A stretch of DNA of 64,000 nucleotides. It comes from Streptococcus sanguinis. GTDB lineage: Bacteria; Bacillota; Bacilli; Lactobacillales; Streptococcaceae. The notes beneath the pieces were generated by a model. That model searched no databases. It was not told the origin of the DNA and saw nothing but the letters and a program-made list of their open reading frames with translations. Positions 50,867 through 61,668 of the stretch are shown one piece after another (the first letter of the stretch is position 1; each line of letters begins with the position of its first letter). A program made the translations under genes and the position numbers. The DNA is taken from contig NZ_JAHZPA010000001.1 in the NCBI RefSeq assembly GCF_019929225.1, positions 18,805 through 82,804 of the forward strand. The letters run 5' to 3'.

Positions 50867-51580
50867 TTATTCTTTCTGACGCTTAGCAAAATCCACAAAG
50901 CGAAATTTGTCGAGCTTGTGGCGGCTCTCTGTATATTGAAACTGGCGGCCATCTGCCAGATAGACCTGAGATTTGACAGAGACAACCTGCTGGTCCTTGC
51001 CTAGGTCCATGAGAATCTTGTCTCGGTCATTGGCGTGGTCAATGGTAAATTCCTTTTTGGCATAGGCAATGTTGAGTTTTAAGTCATTTTCCAAATAGGC
51101 ATAAATGGACTGCTCAGCGATTTCCCTTGTCAAGTGTGGGACGATACCCTTGTCTAAATAGTCAATATCTAATACAGAGGCGACTTGGTCTACAACGCGC
51201 TGACGGACGATTCGCCAAACCAGTCGGTAGGGAGGGAAGCCAGTGATGTCGGATAGTTTCTGATCTACGGTAATCTTTTCCAAGCTGACAACATTGGTTT
51301 TGGACTGCATATTATTCTGCTTGACTACTTCTTGATAGCTGGTCAGCTTAGACACTGGAAAGTCAAACTGTTCCTGCTTGACGACTTTGGAACCCTGTCC
51401 GCGGACCTTTTCAATCAATCCTTCTTCCTGCAGCATGGCCAGAGCCTTGCGCACCGTGTCGCGGCTGACCTGGTAGTCTTCTGTCAGCTGGTGTTCGCTG
51501 GGTAAGAAATCTCCGACTGCATAACGTTCCTCTAAAATATCTTTCTCAATCTGTTTGAACAATTGTTTGTATTTCTTCAT
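50867..51580 (-). CDS. treR: Trehalose operon repressor TreR (GntR/UTRA)
   Basis: 237 residues from ATG 51580 (GGAG 7 bases upstream; the GTG four codons earlier overlaps that site). The N-terminal GntR winged helix is AVGDFLPSEHQLTEDYQVSRDTVRKALAML; the UTRA effector domain follows (SVKSQVYLADGRQFQYTESRHKLDKFRF). Relatives sense trehalose 6-phosphate. Divergent from treP, which it should repress or activate. Confidence 0.93.
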   Translation of the reverse strand: MKKYKQLFKQIEKDILEERYAVGDFLPSEHQLTEDYQVSRDTVRKALAMLQEEGLIEKVRGQGSKVVKQEQFDFPVSKLTSYQEVVKQNNMQSKTNVVSLEKITVDQKLSDITGFPPYRLVWRIVRQRVVDQVASVLDIDYLDKGIVPHLTREIAEQSIYAYLENDLKLNIAYAKKEFTIDHANDRDKILMDLGKDQQVVSVKSQVYLADGRQFQYTESRHKLDKFRFVDFAKRQKE

Positions 51581-51599
51581 CACAAACTCCACTTGTTTT

Positions 51600-51668
51600 C
51601 TTTTTTACATACAACATAGAAAATTTTATCAAAAATGAGGGCTTTTTTCAACAAACAACTTGCATACA
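51600..51668. promoter_or_regulatory. treR promoter and candidate TreR operators
   Basis: Minus-strand -35 TTGAAA and -10 TAAAAT with a 17-base spacer lie within about 51624-51652. CATACAAC near 51607-51614 and TTGCATACA at 51660-51668 contain CATACA/TTGTATG-like half sites as expected for TreR (consensus TTGTATATACAA). They flank the treR promoter and the second overlaps the treP -35. Operator status is inferred. Confidence 0.4.
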
Positions 51669-51688
51669 TCTTTGAAATCGATTACAAT
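51660..51688 (+). promoter_or_regulatory. Promoter of treP-treC
   Basis: -35 TTGCAT (51660-51665), 17-base spacer, -10 TACAAT (51683-51688). Confidence 0.75.
51672..51686 (+). promoter_or_regulatory. cre box overlapping the treP -10
   Basis: TTGAAATCGATTACA matches WTGNAANCGNWNNCW at every fixed position. Lying on the -10 element, CcpA binding should block polymerase, giving glucose repression of trehalose use. Confidence 0.78.
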
Positions 51689-51716
51689 AATTTGTAGAGA
51701 TGTGTTGAAAAACTAA

Positions 51717-53813
<2,097 letters not shown>

Positions 53814-53835
53814 AGAAAAATGAAATGACTTATAG

Positions 53836-53866
53836 AAAGGGACGGTGCTTTAAAATCTGTCCCTTT
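53836..53866 (+). terminator. Intercistronic hairpin between treP and treC
   Basis: AAAGGGAC and GTCCCTTT (8 bp, loop 15) followed by TCTC. It probably dampens read-through into treC or protects the treP transcript end. Confidence 0.5.
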
Positions 53867-53885
53867 TCTCAAAAAAGGAGAAAAT

Positions 53886-55517
53886 ATGACACTTGATAAA
53901 ACAAAGGTTGTCTACCAAATTTATCCAAAATCTTTTAAAGACACGACTGGCAACGGTTTGGGAGATTTTCGCGGGATTATTGAACAACTTCCTTACCTGA
54001 AAGAGCTGGGAGTGGACATGATCTGGCTCAATCCTTTCTATCCGAGTCCACAGAGGGACAACGGTTACGATATTTCTGATTACACTGCGGTAGACCCTAT
54101 CTTTGGGGATATGGCAGATTTCGAAGAGATGGTCAAGGTCGGCCAGCAGCATGGTATTGACTTTATGCTGGATATGGTTCTCAATCATTGCTCGATTGAG
54201 CATGATTGGTTCCAAAAGGCACTGGCTGGGGATTCCTACTATCAGGACTTCTTTATCCTGCGAGATGAGCCAACGGACTGGCTGTCCAAGTTTGGCGGCA
54301 GTGCCTGGGCGCCATTTGGCGATACGGGTAAATATTATCTGCATCTTTATGATGTTACTCAAGCAGATCTTAATTGGCGCAATCCCAATGTTCGTAAAGA
54401 GCTCTTTAAAGTGGTGAATTTTTGGCGAGGTAAAGGAGTCAAGGGCTTCCGCTTTGATGTCATCAATGTTATCGGAAAAGATGAGGTGCTGACGGACTGT
54501 CCAGAGCAGGAGGGCAAGCCTGCCTATACTGATAAGCCAATTGTACATGACTATCTGCGTATGATGAACGAAGCAACTTTTGGGCAGGACGATTCCGTTA
54601 TGACGGTTGGTGAAATGAGCGCTACGACGATCGAAAATTGCATTCTTTACACGGCACCAGACCGGCAGGAGCTGTCCATGGCTTTTAATTTCCATCATCT
54701 CAAGGTGGACTATGAAGCTGGACAGAAATGGACGCTTAAGGCTTTTGATTTTGAAGAGTTAAAACGCCTCTTCCATACTTGGGGTAAGGAAATGAGCAAT
54801 CATGAAGGCTGGTCGGCTCTCTTTTGGAACAACCATGATCAGCCGCGAGCTCTCAATCGCTTTGTCGATGTAGAGGATTTCCGCAATGAAGGGGCGACCA
54901 TGTTGGCAGCCAGTATTCATCTGTCGCGAGGGACGCCTTATATCTACATGGGTGAGGAGATTGGTATGGTGGACCCTGACTACGACTCCATGGAAGATTA
55001 TGTGGATGTCGAGTCTCTCAATGCTTACCAGAGTCTGCTTGCTGAAGGTCAATCGCCAGAAGCAGCCTTCAGGATCATCAAGGCTAAATCTCGTGACAAT
55101 TCTCGGACGCCTATGCAGTGGGATGATTCAGTCAATGCAGGTTTTACAACAGGAACTCCATGGCTGAAGGCGGGCAAATCCTATCCTCTCATCAATGTGG
55201 AAAATGAAATCAAGGGACCGATCTTTACCTTTTATCAGAAATTGATTGCCCTGCGTAAGGAACTACCTATCATCGCAGAGGGCAGTTATCAGCCAGCCTA
55301 TGAGGATAGTCCTCAGGTCTATGCCTTTGAGCGGGAGTGGCAAGGACAAAAACTTTTAGTCCTTAACAACTTCTATGCTGATCCGATTACTGTGGACATC
55401 CTGCCGGATTATCAAAATGGTCAGGTTCTCCTGTCCAATTACGGCAAGAATCAGGTTGACCATGTGATGACTCTGCAGCCATACGAAACCTTGGCTATCT
55501 TAGTAGGAGAAAACTAA
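53886..55517 (+). CDS. treC: Trehalose-6-phosphate hydrolase (phospho-alpha-glucosidase)
   Basis: GH13 enzyme splitting trehalose 6-phosphate into glucose and glucose 6-phosphate. 543 residues. GH13 landmarks: DMIWLNPFYPSPQRDNGYDISDY, MVLNHCSIEH, GFRFDVINVI (nucleophile Asp), VGEMSATT (acid/base Glu), NNHDQPRAL. The Cys in LNHCSIEH replaces the Thr usual in the region TSxEH. AAGGAG site before the ATG. Last gene of the tre unit. Confidence 0.95.
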   Translation: MTLDKTKVVYQIYPKSFKDTTGNGLGDFRGIIEQLPYLKELGVDMIWLNPFYPSPQRDNGYDISDYTAVDPIFGDMADFEEMVKVGQQHGIDFMLDMVLNHCSIEHDWFQKALAGDSYYQDFFILRDEPTDWLSKFGGSAWAPFGDTGKYYLHLYDVTQADLNWRNPNVRKELFKVVNFWRGKGVKGFRFDVINVIGKDEVLTDCPEQEGKPAYTDKPIVHDYLRMMNEATFGQDDSVMTVGEMSATTIENCILYTAPDRQELSMAFNFHHLKVDYEAGQKWTLKAFDFEELKRLFHTWGKEMSNHEGWSALFWNNHDQPRALNRFVDVEDFRNEGATMLAASIHLSRGTPYIYMGEEIGMVDPDYDSMEDYVDVESLNAYQSLLAEGQSPEAAFRIIKAKSRDNSRTPMQWDDSVNAGFTTGTPWLKAGKSYPLINVENEIKGPIFTFYQKLIALRKELPIIAEGSYQPAYEDSPQVYAFEREWQGQKLLVLNNFYADPITVDILPDYQNGQVLLSNYGKNQVDHVMTLQPYETLAILVGEN

Positions 55518-55524
55518 AGTCTCG

Positions 55525-55556
55525 AAAGAATCTGGGAAAAATTCCAGATTCTTTTT
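55525..55556 (+). terminator. Terminator of the tre operon
   Basis: AAAGAATCTGG and CCAGATTCTTT, perfect 11-bp stem, then a T run. Confidence 0.9.
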
Positions 55557-55628
55557 CATGTGTTGGGCCAGCCTAGACAAGTATTTCTCTGAAGAGAGAG
55601 AAACTAATACAGAATTTTAAGAAAGCCT

Positions 55629-55657
55629 TTGCAAAATTTGATTCTTTTCTTTATAAT
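55629..55657 (+). promoter_or_regulatory. Promoter of the wall-anchored nuclease gene
   Basis: -35 TTGCAA (55629-55634), 17-base spacer, -10 TATAAT (55652-55657). Confidence 0.82.
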
Positions 55658-55704
55658 AAAAATTAAATAGGATAATATACATTTATACAGAAAAGGAGAA
55701 GTTC

Positions 55705-57954
55705 ATGAAAAAACAAGTTTCTTACAGGCAGCTCTTTCCCATAGCGGTCTTGCTAGCTGCTTTTCTGTCTCTGCTTTTTTCTGTCCAATCAGTCGGAGCA
55801 GAAGAAGCGGTAAGTTCGTCGACTTCTGAGGCGGCTGCTCTTACAGAGAATCCGGCTGTAAGCGATGCCTCGATTGCTAGTCAAGCTGAGAGTCCATCTG
55901 CAGAATCGGGAGAGTCAAGGCCGGCTTCTACAGAGACAGTAGAAAAGGCAGACCAAGCCACTGCTGCAGCACAAGCTGCGGCTAGCGGACCAGAAGCTGT
56001 GCCCAATGTGGGAACAATTCAAGGAGAATCACAAACCTCTCCCTATGAGGACAAAGATGTTCAAGTTTCCAATGTAGTTGTGACGAAAACAGACCGCTAT
56101 GGTTTTTATGTTCAAGACGTGACTCCTGATGGAAATAGCAGGACTTCTGATGCTCTTTATGTTGTTTCTAAAGAAAAAGTCGATGTCGGTGACAAACTTA
56201 GTCTTGAAGGACGCGTCAAAGAAGGCTACATGGAAGAGCTCAGCGTTCGTCAGGGGCAAACTTTCAACAAGCCCAGTGGTAGTTTGACAGTCACCATGCT
56301 TGTCGCTTCCAAGGTGACCAAGGAAGGGAAAGCTGACCTACCTGCTCCAGTAGACATCGTGGTTAATATGCCTCAGGATACGGTCGATAAAGATATTAAT
56401 AACTATCAGCCTCAAAGTGAAGCGTTGGACTACTGGGAAAGTTTGGAAGGAGTGTTGACGACGGTGAAGAGGCCCCGAGTTTTAGGCCCACAGTACCGTG
56501 GAGACATTTATCTCTTACCTGAAGGCTACCAAGCCTTGCCATTAAACAATATCGGAGGTCTCAATCTTCGTCCAAACGCCCAAAATACCGCAACCATTCC
56601 AGTCTATGTTGGCAATAAATTCATTGCCAAGGCCAAGGATTATTTCAATGGTGATGTGGTTGGAGTCGTGACCTATCGTGGGAAGATTTACAAGTTGGAG
56701 CCGACTCAGCTGCCTGATTTGGTGGACGGTGGCTTGCAGAGACAGGTCTCTCCTATCTATCCAAGCGAGGACAAGCTGACTATTGCTTCCTACAATATCG
56801 AGAATTTTTCTGCTAATGCTAAAAAAGGTGAAACACCTGAGGAAAAAGTGACTAGAATCGCTAATTCCTTCATTAATGAAATCCACAGTCCAGATATCAT
56901 TACGCTCATTGAGGTTCAAGATGAGAATGGCAGTGTCAATGACGGGACGACCAGTGGTGTCAAAAGCGGCGAGAAACTAGCGGCCCGCATCAAAGAACTG
57001 GGCGGAAAAACTTACAAGTACACCGAAGTTGCCCCCCTTGACGGTCAAGATGGAGGCAAGCCTGGCTCTAATATCCGCGTGGCCTTTCTCTACGATCCAA
57101 ACCGGGTGAAGTTAGTCGAAAAAGAAGCTGGTACGAGTGACGAAGCAGCTAGCTTCTCCGGTGGCCATTTGGTTAAGAATCCTGCCCGAATCGAACCGAC
57201 CAATCCTGCCTTTACCAAGGTCCGTAAATCCTTGGCAGCTGAGTTTGAATTCAAGGGACAGCATATCGTCGTTATCGCCAATCATTTGAAGTCCAAGATT
57301 GGGGATGATGCCGTTTATGGCTCCGCTCAGCCAGCAGTTCAGCATACGCAGGCAGCCCGAATTGAGCAGGCTAAAATTTTAAATAGCTTTGTTCAAGAAG
57401 GGCTGAGACAAAATCCTAACCTTAAGTTTGTGTTGACTGGAGATTTCAATGACTTTGAATTTTCCGAAACAGCTAAAGCACTGGCGGGCAATGAACTGAT
57501 TAATCTTATGAAGGAGCATGATGCGGCTGACCGTTATTCCTACTTCTACCGCGGCAGCAACCAAAGCTTGGACAACATTTTCATTTCGAAGAACCTAGCA
57601 GGCAAGGCAGTCTTTGCGCCTGTTCATATCAATGCCTCTTTCATGGAGGAACATGGCAGAGCTTCAGACCATGATCCAGTAGTGGTGCAGCTGGACTTTT
57701 CTAAGGATGTTGCAGCTTCGTCTTCTGACAGCTCCCAACCGTCTCAATCAACTGGACAATCCTCTGTAGCAGCAGAACAAGGAGCTCCGTCTCAGACCAA
57801 TTCTCCATCGTCCAATCAAACTGGACAAGGTCAGACTGCTGGCAGCAAGAAGAAGGGACTCCCGCAGACCGGCCAAAATAGCAGTAGCTGGGCAGTCTTG
57901 GGATTGGCCCTGCTGATGTTTGCTTTTACTCTCAAAAAGAGAAGCAGAAATTAA
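55705..57954 (+). CDS. Sortase-anchored extracellular nuclease (SWAN-like)
   Basis: 749 residues. Signal peptide (1 to about 33, ending SVQSVGA), a Ser/Ala/Glu-rich linker (about 35-105), an OB-fold nucleic-acid domain (about 110-200, DRYGFYVQDVTPDG), then an EEP nuclease domain (about 350-670: LTIASYNIENFS, IITLIEVQDENG, VLTGDFNDFEF, SDHDPVVVQL). A Ser/Gln-rich spacer leads to LPQTG at 719-723, membrane helix and basic tail. It closely fits the streptococcal wall-anchored nuclease of S. sanguinis, which degrades DNA of neutrophil traps and may aid biofilm or phosphate uptake. AAAGGAG site at the start. Confidence 0.92.
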   Translation: MKKQVSYRQLFPIAVLLAAFLSLLFSVQSVGAEEAVSSSTSEAAALTENPAVSDASIASQAESPSAESGESRPASTETVEKADQATAAAQAAASGPEAVPNVGTIQGESQTSPYEDKDVQVSNVVVTKTDRYGFYVQDVTPDGNSRTSDALYVVSKEKVDVGDKLSLEGRVKEGYMEELSVRQGQTFNKPSGSLTVTMLVASKVTKEGKADLPAPVDIVVNMPQDTVDKDINNYQPQSEALDYWESLEGVLTTVKRPRVLGPQYRGDIYLLPEGYQALPLNNIGGLNLRPNAQNTATIPVYVGNKFIAKAKDYFNGDVVGVVTYRGKIYKLEPTQLPDLVDGGLQRQVSPIYPSEDKLTIASYNIENFSANAKKGETPEEKVTRIANSFINEIHSPDIITLIEVQDENGSVNDGTTSGVKSGEKLAARIKELGGKTYKYTEVAPLDGQDGGKPGSNIRVAFLYDPNRVKLVEKEAGTSDEAASFSGGHLVKNPARIEPTNPAFTKVRKSLAAEFEFKGQHIVVIANHLKSKIGDDAVYGSAQPAVQHTQAARIEQAKILNSFVQEGLRQNPNLKFVLTGDFNDFEFSETAKALAGNELINLMKEHDAADRYSYFYRGSNQSLDNIFISKNLAGKAVFAPVHINASFMEEHGRASDHDPVVVQLDFSKDVAASSSDSSQPSQSTGQSSVAAEQGAPSQTNSPSSNQTGQGQTAGSKKKGLPQTGQNSSSWAVLGLALLMFAFTLKKRSRN

Positions 57955-57975
57955 CTAAAATCAATTTAAAAAGTG

Positions 57976-58012
57976 AAATCAGGGTGGACTAAAGAACCTA
58001 CCCTGATTTTTT
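57976..58012 (+). terminator. Terminator after the nuclease gene
   Basis: AAATCAGGGT and ACCCTGATTT, perfect 10-bp stem with a 14-nt loop, then TTT. Confidence 0.85.
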
Positions 58013-58149
58013 ATTTGCCAGCATCTAAGAGCAAGTCTGTTCCCGCTTTCGCCCTAAAATTTCATCTGTTGTAAAACACTGAAAATGAAACTGAAAAACA
58101 GTTTGTTTTCTAAAAAATAGGCAAATTAAGTCTATTTTTGCTTTAATCA

Positions 58150-58186
58150 TGTTATAATGTAGTTAGTTATAAAACGTTTTCAGAGT
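58150..58186 (+). promoter_or_regulatory. Extended -10 promoter of pflA with a cre-like site
   Basis: TGTTATAAT (58150-58158) is an extended -10. Downstream AAAACGTTTTCA (about 58172-58183) fits the core and right half of a CcpA site but lacks the left TG, so CcpA control is only suggested. Confidence 0.45.
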
Positions 58187-58200
58187 TAAGAGGTTGCGTA

Positions 58201-59010
58201 ATGGTTGAAGAGAAAATTGAAGAAGCAGTTGATTATGGAAAGGTAACGGGCATGGTCCACTCCACCGAAAGTTTTGGAGCTGTTGATGGACCGGGTATCC
58301 GTTTTATTGTTTTTTTGCAGGGCTGCCACATGCGCTGCCAGTACTGCCATAATCCGGACACATGGGAGATGGAGACCAACAAATCTCAGCTGCGGACAGT
58401 GGATGATGTCTTGCAAGAGGCTCTCCGTTATAAGGGCTTCTGGGGCAACAAAGGCGGCATCACTGTCAGCGGAGGAGAAGCCTTGCTGCAGATTGATTTT
58501 CTAATTGCCCTCTTTACCAAGGCTAAGGAACTGGGCATCCACTGTACATTGGATACCTGTGCCCTACCCTTCAGAAATACGCCTCGCTATCTGAAAAAAT
58601 TTGATAAGCTTATGGCAGTCACCGACCTAGTCCTGCTTGATATCAAGGAGATTAACGAAGAACAGCACAAAATTGTGACCAGCCAGACCAACAAGAATAT
58701 CTTGGCTTGTGCCAAGTACCTGTCTGACATTGGAAAGCCAGTCTGGATCCGTCACGTCTTGGTGCCGGGATTGACCGACCGAGATGATGACTTGATTGAG
58801 CTAGGTAAATTTGTAAAGACGCTGAAGAATGTTGATAAGTTTGAAATTCTACCTTACCATACCATGGGTGAATTCAAATGGCGGGAGCTGGGCATCCCTT
58901 ACAAGCTGGAAGGGGTTAAGCCTCCGACAGCTGATCGGGTCAAGAATGCTAAGGAACTCATGCAGACTGAATCCTATACAGAGTATATGAATCGGGTGCA
59001 TAATAGCTAA
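58201..59010 (+). CDS. pflA: Pyruvate formate-lyase activating enzyme
   Basis: Radical SAM enzyme that puts the glycyl radical on pyruvate formate-lyase under low oxygen. 269 residues. The iron-sulfur site is GCHMRCQYCHNPDTW, preceded by FGAVDGPGIRFIVFLQ; GGITVSGGEALLQ and the loop LDTCALPF follow. No pfl gene is adjacent, as is common in streptococci. GAGG-type ribosome site. Confidence 0.95.
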   Translation: MVEEKIEEAVDYGKVTGMVHSTESFGAVDGPGIRFIVFLQGCHMRCQYCHNPDTWEMETNKSQLRTVDDVLQEALRYKGFWGNKGGITVSGGEALLQIDFLIALFTKAKELGIHCTLDTCALPFRNTPRYLKKFDKLMAVTDLVLLDIKEINEEQHKIVTSQTNKNILACAKYLSDIGKPVWIRHVLVPGLTDRDDDLIELGKFVKTLKNVDKFEILPYHTMGEFKWRELGIPYKLEGVKPPTADRVKNAKELMQTESYTEYMNRVHNS

Positions 59011-59028
59011 TCTACTTTGAGTACGAAT

Positions 59029-59060
59029 AAATGGGCTGGTGGGTTGACCAGTCCATTTTT
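59029..59060 (+). terminator. Terminator after pflA
   Basis: AAATGGGCTGGT and ACCAGTCCATTT (one G-U pair) with a 6-nt loop, then TT. Confidence 0.82.
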
Positions 59061-59083
59061 CTTAAGAAAATGTTCTTCTGCTT

Positions 59084-59112
59084 TTGTGAAATGCCTGTAA
59101 TTGTGGTAAAAT
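59084..59112 (+). promoter_or_regulatory. Promoter of ppaC
   Basis: -35 TTGTGA (59084-59089), 17-base spacer, -10 TAAAAT (59107-59112). Confidence 0.7.
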
Positions 59113-59148
59113 AAATGCAATAAGTTTATATAAAAGAAGAGGTTTATC

Positions 59149-60084
59149 ATGTCTAAAATTTTAGTTTTCGGTCACCAAAATCCTGATTCAGATGCTATCG
59201 GTTCATCTTACGCTTTTGCTTACTTGGCTCGTGAAGCTTATGGCTTAGATACAGAAGCTGTTGCTCTAGGTGAGCCTAATGAAGAAACAGCCTTTGTATT
59301 GGATTACTTTGGTGTGGCTGCACCGCGCGTGATTACATCTGCAAAGGCAGAAGGGGCTGAACAAGTCATCTTGACAGACCACAATGAATTCCAGCAGTCT
59401 GTGGCAGATATTGCTGAAGTTGAAGTTTATGGCGTGGTGGATCACCACCGTGTTGCTAACTTTGAAACAGCTAGTCCACTTTACATGCGCTTGGAGCCAG
59501 TTGGTTCAGCTTCATCTATTGTTTACCGTATGTTTAAGGAGCACGGCGTAGAAGTTCCAAAAGAAATTGCAGGATTGATGCTGTCTGGTTTGATCTCTGA
59601 TACTCTCTTGCTCAAGTCACCAACAACTCATCCGACTGACAAGGTCATTGCACCCGAATTGGCTGAGCTGGCTGGTGTCAACTTGGAAGAGTATGGTTTG
59701 GCAATGCTTAAGGCAGGTACAAACTTGGCTAGCAAGTCTGCAGAAGAATTGATTGACATCGATGCGAAAACATTTGAGCTGAATGGAAATAATGTCCGTG
59801 TGGCACAGGTCAACACAGTTGATATTGCTGAAGTTTTGGAGCGTCAAGCAGAAATCGAAGCGGCTATTGAAAAAGCAATTGCCGACAATGGCTACTCTGA
59901 CTTTGTCTTGATGATTACAGATATTATCAACTCAAACTCAGAAATTTTGGCTATCGGAAGCAATATGGACAAGGTCGAAGCAGCCTTTAACTTTGTTCTT
60001 GAAAACAACCATGCTTTCCTAGCAGGCGCTGTTTCTCGTAAGAAGCAAGTGGTTCCTCAACTGACAGAAAGCTTTAATGCTTAA
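59149..60084 (+). CDS. ppaC: Manganese-dependent inorganic pyrophosphatase
   Basis: Family II pyrophosphatase that pulls biosynthetic reactions by hydrolysing PPi. 311 residues. DHH-family metal sites: [31 protein letters not shown], and the C-terminal substrate motif [10 protein letters not shown]. Highly expressed-looking codon use. Confidence 0.97.
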   Translation: MSKILVFGHQNPDSDAIGSSYAFAYLAREAYGLDTEAVALGEPNEETAFVLDYFGVAAPRVITSAKAEGAEQVILTDHNEFQQSVADIAEVEVYGVVDHHRVANFETASPLYMRLEPVGSASSIVYRMFKEHGVEVPKEIAGLMLSGLISDTLLLKSPTTHPTDKVIAPELAELAGVNLEEYGLAMLKAGTNLASKSAEELIDIDAKTFELNGNNVRVAQVNTVDIAEVLERQAEIEAAIEKAIADNGYSDFVLMITDIINSNSEILAIGSNMDKVEAAFNFVLENNHAFLAGAVSRKKQVVPQLTESFNA

Positions 60085-60137
60085 AGAGCTTATTTGGTTA
60101 AATAAGTTACTAGATGAGGGACCATTCCCCTCATACT

Positions 60138-60162
60138 AAAAAGGAGTTTCGGCTCCTTTTTT
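60138..60162 (+). terminator. Terminator after ppaC
   Basis: AAAAAGGAG and CTCCTTTTTT with a TTTCGG loop. A second stem GATGAGGG/CCCCTCAT lies just upstream at about 60113-60134. Confidence 0.85.
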
Positions 60163-60176
60163 GATAGGCGAGAGAA

Positions 60177-60689
60177 ATGAAGATTCAAGATTTACAAGAT
60201 GGAGATTTGATTTTTACAGTCGGATCTTCAGAAATTGCAGCAGCCATTCGGTCAGCAACTGGTTCATATAGCCACGTGGCCATCTTTTTTAATGGTGAGA
60301 TTTATCATGCAACCCATGAGAATGGTGTTGTCAATCAAGATTTGTCTGATTTTTTACAAGATGAGGATGTTTATGACGTATATCGCTATCCAGCTATTGA
60401 TGCAGATGCTGTCTTTAAAAGGGCCAAATTGCATCTAGGAAAGCCTTACAATTTTAGCTTCTATCCGCAGTCCGATGGTTTTTACTGTTCGGAGTATATT
60501 GCGGAAATTTTGCCGATTTTTGATACGATTTCCATGCAGTTTGGCGATGAGAAAAATCTAATTTCTGATTTTTGGAAAGCTTATTATCGGGACTTGGGCT
60601 TAGATGTGCCCTTAAATCAGCCCGGGACGAATCCTAGCCAGTTGGCTCAGTCAAGAAAACTCATCTACAAAGGAGAACTACATGATTAA
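60177..60689 (+). CDS. YiiX/permuted papain-like hydrolase
   Basis: 170 residues of the YaeF/YiiX branch of the NlpC/P60 superfamily: DGDLIFTVGSSEIAAAIRSATGSYSHVAIFF (catalytic His) and later GFYCSEYIAEIL (catalytic Cys), the circularly permuted order. No signal peptide, so it is intracellular. Relatives may cleave amide bonds in lipids or peptides; the substrate is unknown. It overlaps the following gene by 8 bases. Confidence 0.82.
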   Translation: MKIQDLQDGDLIFTVGSSEIAAAIRSATGSYSHVAIFFNGEIYHATHENGVVNQDLSDFLQDEDVYDVYRYPAIDADAVFKRAKLHLGKPYNFSFYPQSDGFYCSEYIAEILPIFDTISMQFGDEKNLISDFWKAYYRDLGLDVPLNQPGTNPSQLAQSRKLIYKGELHD

Positions 60690-61335
60690 AATCATCAATC
60701 CCAGCCGTTTGACGCGCCAGCCTTTTTTTCAGGAGCTGATTGATTATTTGGATCAGCATGAGGCAGTGATTCTGCGGGAGATTAAGAGAGAGTTTGAGGG
60801 CGTGGCTAATATTGACCGCTCAATAGAGGAGTTTATCAAGGCTGGCTACATCCGGCGGGAGAACAAGCGATATTACCTGACCCTGCCTCTTTTGGAAAGT
60901 TTGGAGGATGTGCGTTTGGATCAGGAAATCTTTATCCGTGATGATAGTCCGCTCTATCAGGAATTATTGGGGCTGAGCTTTGAGACCCGGCTTTCCAATC
61001 AGACCAATGCGGCTGTTTTGCTGGAAGAGACAGATTTTCAGCGGGATAAGCTGACTTTGGCTAATTATTTTTACAAGATGCAGCGCAAATATCCCCTGTC
61101 TGAGGCACAAAAGCCCCTCTATGCTGTCTTGGGCGATGTCAATCCCGAATATGCACTCAAGTATATGACAACCTTTCTCCTCAAGTATGTCCGCAAGGAT
61201 GAGCTCATGCAGAAGCGGCGGGACATTTTTGTCGATAGCCTAGTGATTTTGGGCTATATTCGGCAAAACGAAGCAGGTAAGTATGAGTTGAAGGCCAGCT
61301 TTGATAAGGAGAGATTGACTTTCCAGCTGGACTGA
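60682..61335 (+). CDS. DUF1803 family protein
   Basis: 217 residues, soluble, charged. Recognised by its N-terminus (INPSRLTRQPFFQELIDYLDQHE), which looks like a winged-helix domain (REIKREFEGVANIDRSIEEFIKAGYIRRENKRYYL), and by a helical C-domain with a second helix-turn segment. DUF1803 is a streptococcal/lactococcal family of unknown function; DNA binding is possible. Confidence 0.78.
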   Translation: MIKIINPSRLTRQPFFQELIDYLDQHEAVILREIKREFEGVANIDRSIEEFIKAGYIRRENKRYYLTLPLLESLEDVRLDQEIFIRDDSPLYQELLGLSFETRLSNQTNAAVLLEETDFQRDKLTLANYFYKMQRKYPLSEAQKPLYAVLGDVNPEYALKYMTTFLLKYVRKDELMQKRRDIFVDSLVILGYIRQNEAGKYELKASFDKERLTFQLD

Positions 61336-61360
61336 TGTTCCTGTAGAATGAGCAGAATAT

Positions 61361-61389
61361 TTGACCTTTGAAAAGAAAAAACTTATACT
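61361..61389 (+). promoter_or_regulatory. Promoter of the CsbD gene
   Basis: -35 TTGACC (61361-61366), 17-base spacer, -10 TATACT (61384-61389). Confidence 0.75.
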
Positions 61390-61435
61390 ACTGTAAACGG
61401 TATCAAATACTGTAAAAAAGAACGGAGGCAATCAT

Positions 61436-61630
61436 ATGTCACTAGAAAATAAATTCGATCAAGCTAAAGGCGCTGTTAAAGAAGGCGTGGGCAAAGTTAC
61501 AGGAGATAATAAGACAGAAGCAGAAGGCTTTGTAGAAAAAACAGTTGCTAAAGCCAAAGAAGTTGCTGAAGATGCTAAAGAAGCTGTAGAAGGTGCCGTT
61601 GAAGGTATCAAAAACAGCTTGGATAAATAA
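61436..61630 (+). CDS. CsbD-family small stress protein
   Basis: 64 residues: N-terminal CsbD motif [20 protein letters not shown], then a repetitive amphipathic Ala/Glu/Lys-rich helix. CsbD proteins are general-stress products in Bacillus with no known activity. Strong promoter, GGAGG site and own terminator suggest abundant expression. Confidence 0.85.
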   Translation: MSLENKFDQAKGAVKEGVGKVTGDNKTEAEGFVEKTVAKAKEVAEDAKEAVEGAVEGIKNSLDK

Positions 61631-61636
61631 AAAAAC

Positions 61637-61668
61637 AATCAGTCGATTATTCGGCTGATTATTTTTTT
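61637..61668. terminator. Bidirectional terminator between csbD and fhuG
   Basis: AATCAGTCG and CGGCTGATT (one G-U pair), flanked by A and T runs on both sides. It lies partly within the 3' end of fhuG. Confidence 0.8.

Noticed and set aside
53850..54698. 282-codon minus-strand frame across treC
   Set aside because: Lies wholly opposite the conserved GH13 gene, so it is a shadow.
58168..58186. Full cre box at pflA
   Set aside because: The left TG of the consensus is missing, so it is mentioned only as cre-like within the promoter entry.
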